64,000 nucleotides of DNA, from NCBI RefSeq assembly GCF_046630445.1, contig NC_092336.1, positions 206,245,001 through 206,309,000 of the forward strand, given 5' to 3'. The first letter of the stretch is position 1. Every line of letters begins with the position of its first letter. The position numbers and the translations under genes are program-made. The stretch is from Rutidosis leptorrhynchoides. Its lineage: Eukaryota; Streptophyta; Magnoliopsida; Asterales; Asteraceae. Shown one piece after another: positions 1-9,764 of this stretch. The notes beneath the pieces are model-generated. The model saw only the letters and a list, made by a program, of their open reading frames with translations. It was not told where the DNA came from and did not search any database.

Positions 1-242
1 GACCTAGTTTTGGGTCGATTCGTGGTAGAGTGTGATTTCGGATAAATTGTACTTATGGTTTGGATTGGAATCCCACCGAGGCGGTAATGTGGTAAATCTC
101 GTTGAGAGATAATGGACGTGTTTGGTGAGCAAGGTGAAATCCTTCGGTTAAGGAAGGTGTGTGTCGGGTTCTCTTTTGGAGAATTCTTGTTCGGTACCTA
201 TGTTTGATATAGGTGGTTCTTGCTCGATTATGGTATGTAGTT

Positions 243-584
243 GATGAAGCATGACCTTCGGGGTCCGCTGACTTCATCGTGGTATTGATGATTAATGAAG
301 CATGACTTTCGGGGTCCGCTGACTTCATTATAGTATGGTTGCGTGATGGAGCATGATCTTTAGGGTCCGCTGACTTCATCATGGGAGTACGTGATTGATG
401 GAGCATGATCTTTAGGGTCCGCTGACTTCGTCATGAGCGTGGTGTTGAGATCGGTGAAGCATGATCTTCGGGTCCGCTGACTTCATCCGGTATTGAGATC
501 GGTGAAGCATGATCTTCGGGTCCGCTGACTTCATCCGATATTGAGATTGGTGGAGCATGACCTTCGGGGTCCGCTGACTTCATC
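243..584 (+). repeat. seven-copy hairpin minisatellite
   Basis: Seven copies of a unit of about 34-36 bp are spaced about 50 bp apart (starts near 243, 295, 344, 397, 454, 502, 551). Each has ATGAAG or a variant at one end and CTTCAT at the other, enclosing GACC..GGTC, so each unit can form a nested stem. The outer and inner arms are kept in most copies while the spacers between units vary more. Confidence 0.85.
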
Positions 585-654
585 AAGAGGGTTGTGTTGT
601 GGGACGTGAATATCGGGTTGTTCGTATTCACAATATTTCGGGTAGTACGAATGT

Positions 655-935
655 CCCTGTTGGTTGGGCTCATAGTTTGAGGTAGTGAATGTCGGGTAGT
701 TCGAATTCACTAAGGTTCGGGTTGTACGGCCATCCTCGGTTATACTATGTGGCGGTAGTAGTGAATATCGGTTTGCGCGTATTCACGATGACTCGGGTTT
801 CGCGGTCATGTCGTTGTGAGATATATGGATTGGGTTGGTGGATTTCGGGTTGTGCGAATTCACTAAGGTTCAGGTTGTTTCGACCATCCTCCATATGTGT
901 TTTGGCTCGGGTTGTTTCGGCCATGTTGAGTTGTA
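655..935 (+). repeat. degenerate repeats with GTGAAT...ATTCAC arms
   Basis: Imperfect copies of a unit of roughly 60 bp: GTGAAT, a TCGGG(T/A)TGT-like core, ATTCAC, then a second small stem of the GACTCGGG..CGGTC kind. The same unit recurs inside the LTR of the same element at 3005-3185. Confidence 0.7.
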
Positions 936-959
936 ATCTATTGGTTGTTTGATACACCA

Positions 960-1037
960 ATGGTGGGGTCGTGAGGACCATGTTGTGGGAACTATCGGTC
1001 GTTTTATGCGTCGATGGTGGGGTCGTGAGGACCATGT
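960..1037 (+). repeat. two direct copies of a 23-bp motif
   Basis: ATGGTGGGGTCGTGAGGACC followed by ATG occurs at about 960-982 and again at about 1015-1037, with diverged sequence between them. This is part of the repeat-rich 3' internal region of element A. Confidence 0.7.
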
Positions 1038-1570
1038 GGTATGATTAGTGGTGCGATAGCCGTATTTCGCTCACATGTTTGTTACGGGTGTGACGATAGA
1101 TGATTTCGTACCCCTTGGGATTTGCGTTCCCATAGCCGTTTTGGGCGCTATCAGTTTCTAACCGTTGGATTGTATTGTTACGGTAGTTGCGTATTGGTCG
1201 TATTGCGCACTACAAGGGATGTTTAATGATTAGGTGATATCCGTAAGGATTCGTTTGGTTCGGTTTCATCGTTTCGGGTTGTTGACCTTAGGTTGAGACT
1301 TGGTTGCTTTTAGCGTTGTACTCGGTAATAGTACGCTAAGGGAGTTATATCTCGGTACGAGATGGTTGAGTTTTCCCGATGTTAGGGAAGGAGCATGGTT
1401 GTAGTGCTCGGATTGTGGTTTTGATAAATCGCGGGTGACGATTTAGTTGTGGAAGGCGATTCGTTGGAAAGAATTTCCTAGGAAAGTCGGATTTGAAACT
1501 TATGTTTAGGACCGTGTGTGGGGTCCGTTTGGTTAAGTGATGAGGATCACGAGGACGTGATCGAGCTTAA

Positions 1571-1582
1571 GTGGGGGAGAGT
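1571..1582 (+). promoter_or_regulatory. polypurine tract of element A
   Basis: GTGGGGGAGAG directly precedes the LTR start TGTAAGACCC. A purine run at this place primes plus-strand DNA synthesis in LTR elements. It fixes the orientation of element A as plus. Confidence 0.75.
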
Positions 1583-1694
1583 TGTAAGACCCAAATATTT
1601 ATATTACGTACTTATGTACTTATAACATTCGGGTTTTGGTTGCATTGGCTATTTGTATTAGTTAAAAGGCAAAAGAAGCTGGAACTGGCCTGTT

Positions 1695-1725
1695 GCGCGC
1701 CGCGCGGTTCTGGTGCGCGCCGCGC
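1695..1725. other. paired GCGCG-C-CGCGC motif, left end of LTR A
   Basis: The 11-bp odd-centred palindrome GCGCGCCGCGC occurs at 1695-1705 and 1715-1725, start to start exactly 20 bp apart, in otherwise AT-rich DNA. Function unknown. Confidence 0.85.
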
Positions 1726-3004
1726 AAAATGGCGCTGACAGAACTCCCTTGTTTTTATTTAATTAAATGAGGGGTAAAAGGGTAAAATCACATGGGGCCG
1801 GATTTGTGTGCCATATTAGCTACTTTGGATCAGTTTTGGATCATTTTTCATGTCCATTCATCCCTTCCAAATATCTAGAGAGAGAGAGAGAGATATTTAG
1901 AGAGAGATTGGAGGTTTTGGTGAAGAAGAAGCTCGAATCGTTCAAAGTCTCGGGTTTTAAAGTTGTTCCTTTCGTTCTCGGCTACACGGTGATAGTATTG
2001 GTAAGCTCAAACTCCGAATTTCAATTATTTAATTTGATATTCAAGTTAGGGTTTTGAGTTAATTAGTTGTAAAACCCTTTTATGTGATGAAATGGGTTTA
2101 GTGAAGCTAGTAATCGGGTTTGTTGTTAATTGTTGGTGGATTTTGAGTTGGCGAACTAATTGGCCATGTTTAGAACTTTAATTTGAGTTTAATCACTTAA
2201 GTAGGTGATTATGGAAGTGTTGAAACCCATTTAGGGTAATTTGGTTGACTAGTTGTGACTTTGGGTCAAATTAGGGTTTGGTGGTGATTATGACCCATTT
2301 GGCGATTTAATGAGGTTTGTAAACTTAAAATGGATTAAGTTGAAGTATTAAACCAAGTTAAATGTGTTTTGGTGTCAAAACTTGTAAAGGATGAGATTTT
2401 GACCTTTATGGGTCAAAATTAGGGTTTAAGTGTCAAAATGGGTATGACACGTGTTTGGCACTTGTGTTCGGGTTTAATGGATGTATTAGGACCATTCTCA
2501 CTCGTGTTAGTGATTATTGATTAGTTTTGGGCGCGGTTTGTACTTGGAAGTGCATTTGGGTCGAATTTGCACTAAGGGTCGAATTGGGTGGTTTATAAAT
2601 CCATCCTAATTGTATTGTTGTAATTGTGATAATGGAATAGGTATCTTCCATTGGCAAGTTGCGGATTCACTTGGAAGCTTCTTCAAGACTTCAAGGTGAG
2701 TGATAATATCCTATGTGCATATGTATGTGTAGGATGGGTGCGGGTCGGGTGAAGTGATTCTCGGTTATAGAGCTCACTTCACATATAGGTGGTTTTGATG
2801 GACTTGTGTATAAGTCCAATCGGCACGTTGTGCGTTTTGGTTGACCATCTTTGGCGAGATGCACATTTTGTGTGCACATTATCACACTTGGTTGTGATTT
2901 GGTTGTTGTAACCCTAATGGCGAAGGGTTGATATGGTTGTGTTGTGGATGACCCCGATTTGGTGGATTTTATAATCCCGTGACCATGGGTTTTGGTATTG
3001 AGAA

Positions 3005-3185
3005 ATGAATCTCGGGTAGTGCGGATTCATGGTGACTCGGGTTGTTCGGTCACCTTATTTGAGGTAGTGAATCTCGGGTAGTGCGGATTCACGATGACTC
3101 GGGTTGTTCGGTCATCTTATGGTTGAGAAGTGAATTTCGGGTTGTGCGAATTCACAAGGCTCGGGTAGTTCGGCCAATGTTCGTG
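3005..3185 (+). repeat. GTGAAT...ATTCAC hairpin repeats inside LTR A
   Basis: Three copies of the roughly 60-bp unit also seen at 655-935. Each has a 6-bp inverted arm pair around a TCGGG core and then a GACTCGGG..GGTC stem. They lie between the transcription-start side and the 3' end of the LTR. Confidence 0.7.
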
Positions 3186-3850
3186 TGATTGAGGTTAAGG
3201 GGTTAACCTTGTGCATTATTATTATTGTTTATATATTAATGTGTTGTTGTGTTGTAGCTAACCCTCCGGGTGTAGCTATTTGGCGATGTTCACTTTGTCG
3301 TTGGTGGACTCTTATTTGTGTTGTATCTTTAGCTCGTTGCTTAGATCGTACGGTATGCTTAGTGTAGATGCTTTATACTTGGATGCCCCGGTATGCGGTA
3401 TTTGTTTGTGTGGCGTATTCATTTTATACATATATATGTATGTAGTATGTTATCATTCACTAAGCATTAGCTTACCCTCTCGTTGTTGACTCTTTTTATA
3501 GATCGCATGCGGATATGGTGGCTCGGGTAAGCGCGAGGACTAGAAGACGTGCATAGTTGCTTTAGTGACTTGCTTTTGGATCATTTAGGATTGGGTAGCG
3601 TATCCCCAATCGCCATGCTCGGCTTTGTATTGTATTAAAGTCTTTTGGTCAAATATTGTATTTCGGTACTTAAGGTGGTAAAATGGGTCGATGTGGGACC
3701 CGCCTCGTAAACTTAATTTTATTAGTTAAACGTGCTAGTTTTATATATATAAAACCATGGTTAAAAGCGTTTGGGCCAAAAAGGTCGGAAACTAGTCAAA
3801 CATTTTCGCATTAAAGCGTTTTGGGGACAGCAGTCTGCCAGGTGCAATCT

Positions 3851-3881
3851 GCGCGCCGCGCGGCCTATTGGCGCGCCGCGC
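3851..3881. other. paired GCGCG-C-CGCGC motif, right end of LTR A
   Basis: The same 11-bp motif as at 1695-1725, at 3851-3861 and 3871-3881, again exactly 20 bp start to start. The spacer sequence differs, so the motif and spacing are more conserved than the spacer. Confidence 0.85.
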
Positions 3882-5009
3882 AACCCTCTGTTTCAGCAAA
3901 AAAAAAATTTTAGTCATGAAATTTAACGGGGTTTTAACGCGGCAAGGTTTGGGCTGTTACACAAATCTTATTTAGATAATGAAGATTTTCTATTCCTTAA
4001 ATTCCGAAAATCAATCGTTACTACGTCATCAGTTAAGGCGAATCTCTATTCCTTCAATTCACTATTTTACGATAACTTCTCTCGTATGCTTCGAGTAATT
4101 GGATTGTTTTATCCATATTATTCAACGGTAATAAAAATTCTATTTATCAACTCATATTCGTCATGAAAACATTTTTATTGTTCTCAACGATTCGCGAACA
4201 ATTATATGTAAATAGGTACATATACTATAACTTGAAAACATAACAAAATGTTAAGTAAATGATACTGTGCATTAAACTTATTGGTTTGATTATCTGATTG
4301 ATATATTCAACTACGGAATTAAAAGATTATGCCAAACGATTGAATTAAAAGATATTTATTGAGTCCCTTAAGGATTATGATATTATTACGGGTCTCTTCT
4401 CTGTTGTGAGGTCCACGTTGATTTGGAAAATCATTCATTCTTAACGGTATTCAGAATAAATGGTAAAGTGTTTGTTTAAATAACGTAATTTGGACACATA
4501 CAATAATAAGGAATATTAACTGTTGGAATTAGATATATGAATAACTTGCGATATGTATTTTAAAACGTGTTTATTAATATTGAAAATATATATTTAACAA
4601 TACGATAAAATATAATATTAACTTGGTTATAAAAACGAATTGTTATTATATATATATTAACAAATAGCGAGACGATGATTTATAGAAGTAAATGACCAAA
4701 ATACTCGAAAGTTTAAGATATACTTTGAGTGGTATAGTTTAGGGATAATTTAAGGCTATATTTTGACAAAGGTACGAGTCACGAAACATAAAGTACAAAT
4801 TTTCTCAGCGTACGAAAGGACGTTCGAAAAACTGGAACCGGGACATAAGTCGCGTGATGACGTACGACTTATCGGAACAAAAATTACAAATTAACTATGC
4901 ACGGGAATATAATATTATATATAATTAATTAATTTAAATTATATATATTATATTAATATTTAAATATGTCGACAAACTAGAAGTTAAAAGAATGTGAGCT
5001 GGATCAGAG

Positions 5010-5060
5010 GGCCATGCGATCGCATGGCCTTGAAGCACAAATCCCATGCGATCGCATGGG
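5010..5060. other. palindrome pair in LTR P
   Basis: GGCCATGCGATCGCATGGCC (5010-5029) is a perfect 20-bp palindrome and the same core recurs as an 18-bp palindrome at 5043-5060. The second copy ends 22 bp before a TATAAA box at 5082, so the pair lies in the promoter-proximal part of the LTR. Confidence 0.9.
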
Positions 5061-5081
5061 GTGCTTTTTCAGAAAAGGTTC

Positions 5082-5087
5082 TATAAA
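5082..5087 (+). promoter_or_regulatory. TATA box of LTR P
   Basis: CTATAAATTG lies just downstream of the palindrome pair. The related LTR at 54295 has the same box at the same distance, which supports it as the LTR promoter. Confidence 0.55.
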
Positions 5088-5150
5088 TTGATCGAGTTCT
5101 GTTTCATTTACACACACATATCATATATTACTTCGTATTTATTTTATTTA

Positions 5151-5208
<58 letters not shown>
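5151..5208. repeat. (ATT)n microsatellite
   Basis: About 58 bp of uninterrupted ATT repeats in LTR P. The poly-isoleucine frame across it is an artefact. Confidence 0.95.
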
Positions 5209-5209
<1 letters not shown>

Positions 5210-6440
5210 GATTAATATTATTATTAATCTTATTAATTATTAGTATTATTAATTATTAATTAGTAATATACATAAAATACTACGACGAGGTTATGAGCGT
5301 GTCACTTTCAAAATGGTTTTCAAGCGGGATAGAGCTAAGGAAATTATGGGTTATTGCCAAGGAGGTTATGGGTAATGTTCGGGGGTATATTTGTAAATCA
5401 AACCTAGTGTTTATCATCTCCGTTGCGTCTACGTACTTTCCTACAATATTGAATCTCAATATTAATACGTAAGCACTCATATTTTATCTTTTATATATTA
5501 ATTGTGTATGCATGTCTAGTGCTCGAGTATATATATTTATACATGCTTGTATGCTAAATTTCGTCGTTAAACAGTTTATGATGAATCACGAATTAAATAC
5601 ATATATTACTGGTAAAATGTATATGATATGCATGTTTTTGGAAAGCTGGCGAAAAATCAATGACTTTTCATTTAGATATCGAATAGTTTCGATGAACGGA
5701 TTAAAAGATATGATCAACTGAATTATGATTGACGTTAATTGAAATTGCTTTTGAATCTACAATTAAGATTTAAACAACTTGCTTACAAGATTGATAAAAT
5801 GGATTTTTGAATATTACCAACCGAGTAAATAACTCCTTATATAAGGTATGTCTCGTTTTGTTGAACTATTGTCAAAATTGACTTTTTGAAACGACTTTGG
5901 ATAACTTTTGTATGTCAATCTCGAGCATTAGGATTGTGATACACTATGACCTGACCTAGCTTGATAGACATTTATTGACCAGTATATGTTCTCTAGGTTG
6001 AGATCTACGATTATTTGATATTTCGAGTTTCGGTCACATTACGATGAACAACTTTATGTGCTGCTAAGGTGAGTTTCATTTGCTCCCTTTTTAAATGCTT
6101 TTTCAATATATATTTTTGGGCTGAGAATACGTGCACTTTATTTTAAATGCAATGGATACAAGTACATACTAAATTCTACACTGAGTTTGAACCGAAAATC
6201 CCTTAGCTTTGGTAACTAGTAACTACCGGTTATAAGAACTAGTGGGCGCGAGTAGTAGTATATGGATCCATAGGGCTTGATATCCCCGTCCGAGCTAGAG
6301 CACTAGCCTTTTAACGGACGTATGCTATTTGAGAAGCGTACACGTTGGTTTGCGTGTATTATTAAGATGATTATACAAAGGGTATAAATTATATATACGT
6401 TAAGTTTAGTTACCAGGGTGCTCAATTTCGTAGAATATTT

Positions 6441-6553
6441 TGATAAACGTTTCTGGATGAAACAACTGAAATCTTGTGATCCACTTTTATATAATCTATT
6501 GATAAACATTTCTGGATGAAACAACTGAAATCTTGTGATCCACTTTTATATAC
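6441..6553 (+). repeat. 59-bp tandem duplication in LTR P
   Basis: Two copies of a segment beginning TGATAAAC and ending CCACTTTTATATA, starting at 6441 and 6500, differ at about one position. This is a small local duplication inside the LTR. Confidence 0.85.
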
Positions 6554-6968
6554 AGATTATGCGAAACACTAAAACTATGAACTCACCAACCTTTGTGTTG
6601 ACACTTGTTAGCATGTTTATTCTCAGGTTCCCTAGAAGTCTTCCGCTGTTTGCTTACATGTTATACAAGCTATGTGCATGGAGTCTTGCATGCTTTATTC
6701 AAGAAAACGTTGCATTCACAAAACCATCATCATGTATCTATTTTGACTGCATTGTCAACGGAAGTATTATTGTAAACTATTATTTACGGTGATTGTCTAT
6801 ATGTAGAAATCATCAGATGTCGAAAACGTTGGAATTAAATATTCATTTATGGTATGCCTTTTCAAAAGAATGCAATGTTTACAAAACATATCATATAGAG
6901 GTCAAATACCTCACAATGGAATCAATGAATGACGTGTTCGTCCATATGGATTTGGAGCGATCGTCACA

Positions 6969-8006
6969 TAATGCAATTCCATGGGACGAACTCAAAAGCA
7001 TGATGGTCAACAAATTCTGCCCGAGGAGTCAAGTTCAGAAACTTGAAGCTGAGTTCTGGGAACTCAAGGTCAAGGGTACTGACATTGAGAACTATACCAA
7101 TCGTTATCTGGAGCTTTCTACTCTATGTCCTGAAATGTTTCCTACTGAAGCTAGAAGAATTGATCGGTATATTGAAGGTCTTCCCGAGGATGTTCAAGGG
7201 AATGTAATTGCTGCCGAGAAGGTTACTCTGGATGCTGTGATTCTAATGGCACAAAATCTCATGTTGGCTAAGAGAAGAAGAGCGTCGGCCAATAAGCAAG
7301 TTGAAACCAAGGGTAATGATGGTAAGAGGAAGTTTGAGCCGTCTCAAGGTTCGGCTCAGAATGATAATAAGAAGCCTGCGGATGGTACAAGGTCAAATTA
7401 TAAGGGTTCCTTTCCTTTCTGTATTCGTTGTGAGAGGCATCACCCGGGGAAGTGTACTGTTGTTTGTGCGTTGTGTAAGAAAGTGGGACATGTTGCTAAG
7501 ACATGTAAGACTCCTCCAAAGGATAAGGCTATTGTTCCAGCCAAAGCTCCTCCTACATGCTATACTTGTGGAGAAAAGGGACATGTTAGTCCGACTTGTC
7601 CTAAGAAGAAGGATAATCTCGCTACTGGAGCAAATGCTACTGCTGCGAAGGGTCATGCATTTGTTATTACTTCTGCTTAAGCCCGAGATGAGGATGAAGT
7701 TATCACGGGTACGTATCTTGTCAATAATTGTTATGCAACTATTTTGTTCGATACTGGTGCCGATAGAAGTTACGTGTCTAGTGATTTTTGTACCCTATTT
7801 ACTGAAAAGCCTCAACCCTTAGAGACTAAATGATTAGTAGAAGTTGCTAATGGAAAAGTCATGCAAGTCGATAAAATCTATAAAAACTGTAACCTAATCT
7901 TAGCCGATAAGGAATTTAAGATAGACCTTTTGCCGGTCGAACTCGAAAGTTTTGATATCGTAGTTGGTATGGATTGGTTACGTCTATTACATGCTGCTAT
8001 CATGTG
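6969..8006 (+). pseudogene. gag C-terminal part and protease of chromovirus B
   Basis: Part of a Ty3-type gag-pol. Visible parts are the end of the capsid-like gag domain (LEAEFWELKVKGTDIENYTNRYLEL), three cysteine motifs of the nucleocapsid including two CCHC knuckles (CALCKKVGHVAKTC and CYTCGEKGHVSPTC, near 7465-7600), and an aspartic protease with the DTGADRSYV active site near 7750-7775. The left end abuts LTR P at 6968, so residues read upstream of that point are LTR-derived. The right end is the insertion point of the element at 8007. The protein belongs to a fossil element; the downstream pol part is at 15655-18687. Confidence 0.85.
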
Positions 8007-9749
8007 TGTAACACCCTCGAAGCGGGCCTAGCTGTTAGATTACTATTTTGCCCTCAGGTTGTGTGGTATTATTATATGCTTTTATTCTAATTTTATATTT
8101 TGTATTATTTTAATGTTGTGGATAGGACCAGTTTGTGACAAGGGTCACATAACAGGTTTGTTTATTTAATTTGGACTTCGTATGTGTCACCAAATGAGAT
8201 ACGAAAGAATTCAAATAACGGATAAATACCCGTGTGTTGTGATGTATGGGTTTTTTTAACCCTTAAGTGTGTAGGTGGGGAGAATTATCTTCATTTTTCT
8301 AGATTCTTCCCCAAATATTACTTCCGTACGTTCATCTCCATCTCACCAAACCCTAATCATCAAAACTTGTTCTTGGGCTCAAATTGATTTTAGAATCATG
8401 TTCTTTGTTGTCTACTGATTCTAACAAGGTAAGAATCACAAGCCTTCATGCTTTAATCTTTGAGAAAAATGGAGTTTTGTGTTAGTTTTTACAAAGTGTG
8501 TAATTTGGATCAAAATGGTTAGATTTGATGTTGTTTGAGTCCAAATCTTGTGGGTTTATGTTTATACATGTTTAGTATCTTCGATTTGGTCGGTTTTGAG
8601 GGCGTAATCGAGCTCTAGAGCCAGAATTGGTCGATTTTGGGTGAAACCCGTCACTTTGTTCTTCAGCTTCTACAGATAAACACAGTCGGCCGACTGTCTT
8701 GACAGTTGACCGACCGACGCGACCATCGACCGACTGACTCGACCATCGACCGAGTGTGTCTGTGAGAGACCATCGACCGAGTGTCTAGACACTCGGCCGA
8801 GTGAGTGTAGACAGTCGGTCGACTGTCTCTGACAGTCGACCGAGTGTCTTTGGAAGTGTAAAATTTTACTAAGTGTTGATTTTTAGCCGTTATGCTGCTC
8901 GTTTATATTTTGATGATAATAATATTATAACTAACTTGTGAGTATTGTTTTCAGGTGATACAGACGAGGAGAAGACTCGGTGACATTAGACTACCGAGTG
9001 ATGTCGGTATCGGTGAGTGGGACTAACTGGAGTATATAGTATAGAGTAACATGTTATATTATGATTGCCATGCTTGATAGATATACTTGCTACTACTGTT
9101 AGTTAGTATGTTGTGATGACTGCATGTTAGTTGATGCTTGTCTGCTGGAGCCCAGTGTGTCCCTATTGTGTGGTAGCCTCGGTAGGAGAGATCAACCTGT
9201 GGGTTGGGTTCCTCATGTGGTAGCCTAGTCAATCGTGGTGTATATATATGTGAATGACGCGTCCGTCGCGTGTGGATTATATATTTACAACACGGTGGTG
9301 GAGGAACTTCTGGTAAGCCCCAGTCCGATCAGCTGGTGGTTAATGGTTTGGCCGAGCCGCCAGAGTCTCTGTAGACGGTACTTGGGTGATGTTTATGTGT
9401 TAGACTATGTTACATGATTAGTATGACGGTTCCTGTATACTATTGCCTGTAGTTAGTTGCACTCACTTAGCTTCGTGCTAATCCCCCACATCTTCCCTGC
9501 AGGTTATGGATTTCTTGTATGCTAGTTATCAGGGCGAAGATGGGATGTTGGAAGATATGTTTGACAAAGCCGGAAACTCTGATGTCGCATCTTTTCTATT
9601 AAAGTTGTATTTACGTTTTAATATAACACCCGGTCGTTTATTTATTAACATGTTTTCCTTAAGTGGAATATATATGTATATATACATTTTTAACTTACAT
9701 ACTAGTTAAATTGGTCTTCCGCTGTATAAAAAAAATCTGGGGTGTTATA
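8007..9749 (+). repeat. 5' LTR of the non-coding element
   Basis: Starts TGTAACACCC and ends GGGTGTTATA, an imperfect terminal inverted pair. It contains a cluster of CGACCGA-type palindromes (8681-8850) and a TATA-rich stretch near 8910. Confidence 0.9.
8681..8850. other. cluster of CGGCCG-centred palindromes in the 5' LTR
   Basis: ACAGTCGGCCGACTGT (8682-8697) and CACTCGGCCGAGTG (8790-8803) are perfect palindromes. Between and after them are several GACCATCGACCGA-type half sites and a near-palindrome at 8811-8826. The right LTR copy (14578-14750) has a perfect 20-bp version, AGACAGTCGGCCGACTGTCT, at 14709-14728. Confidence 0.85.
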
Positions 9750-9752
9750 AGT

Positions 9753-9764
9753 TGGTATCAGAGC
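9753..9764 (+). promoter_or_regulatory. primer binding site (tRNA-iMet type)
   Basis: TGGTATCAGAGC lies 3 bp after the 5' LTR and matches the 3' end of plant initiator tRNA-Met, the usual primer in many plant LTR elements. Confidence 0.9.

Larger units (their letters stand above)
1..1582 (+). mobile_element. 3' internal non-coding region of LTR element A
   Basis: No credible protein is encoded here. The stretch runs up to a purine-rich tract and an LTR start, so it is read as the 3' untranslated internal part of a plus-strand LTR retrotransposon whose coding part, if any, lies left of the window. It is filled with two families of short tandem repeats (243-584 and about 655-935) that can fold as hairpins. 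The long frames on either strand here are translations of those repeats and do not look like proteins. The family is probably Ty3-type from the form of the polypurine tract and the TGTAAGACCC LTR start. Whether A is autonomous cannot be seen. Confidence 0.55.
1583..3961 (+). repeat. 3' LTR of element A (about 2.4 kb)
   Basis: Begins TGTAAGACCC after the polypurine tract and ends GGGCTGTTACA. The right flank (3962 on) is the internal 3' part of another element, so A is inserted in that element (P). Inside are a pair of GCGCGCCGCGC motifs about 110 bp from the left end, a (GA)n run near 1878-1900, three copies of the GTGAAT..ATTCAC hairpin unit (3005-3185), and a second identical motif pair about 80-110 bp from the right end. 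The left LTR is outside the window, so age cannot be judged. Confidence 0.7.
3962..6968 (+). mobile_element. remnant of Ty3-type element P: 3' internal end plus LTR
   Basis: 3962-4185 resembles the 3' internal end of the element at 46440-46690. From about 4186 the sequence is LTR-like to 6968, where it ends GATCGTCACA. It matches the family also found at 53533-55015: the same palindrome pair, TATA box and ACATAAAATACTACGACGAGG-like block. Right of 6968 the sequence is chromovirus gag, so P sits in the gag region of element B. The remnant is incomplete and its 5' part is outside the window. Confidence 0.6.

Noticed and set aside
53-673. Minus-strand frames with repeated MKSADPEGHAS-like peptides
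   Set aside because: They are translations of the seven-copy hairpin minisatellite; the repeat period and base pairing explain them without a protein.
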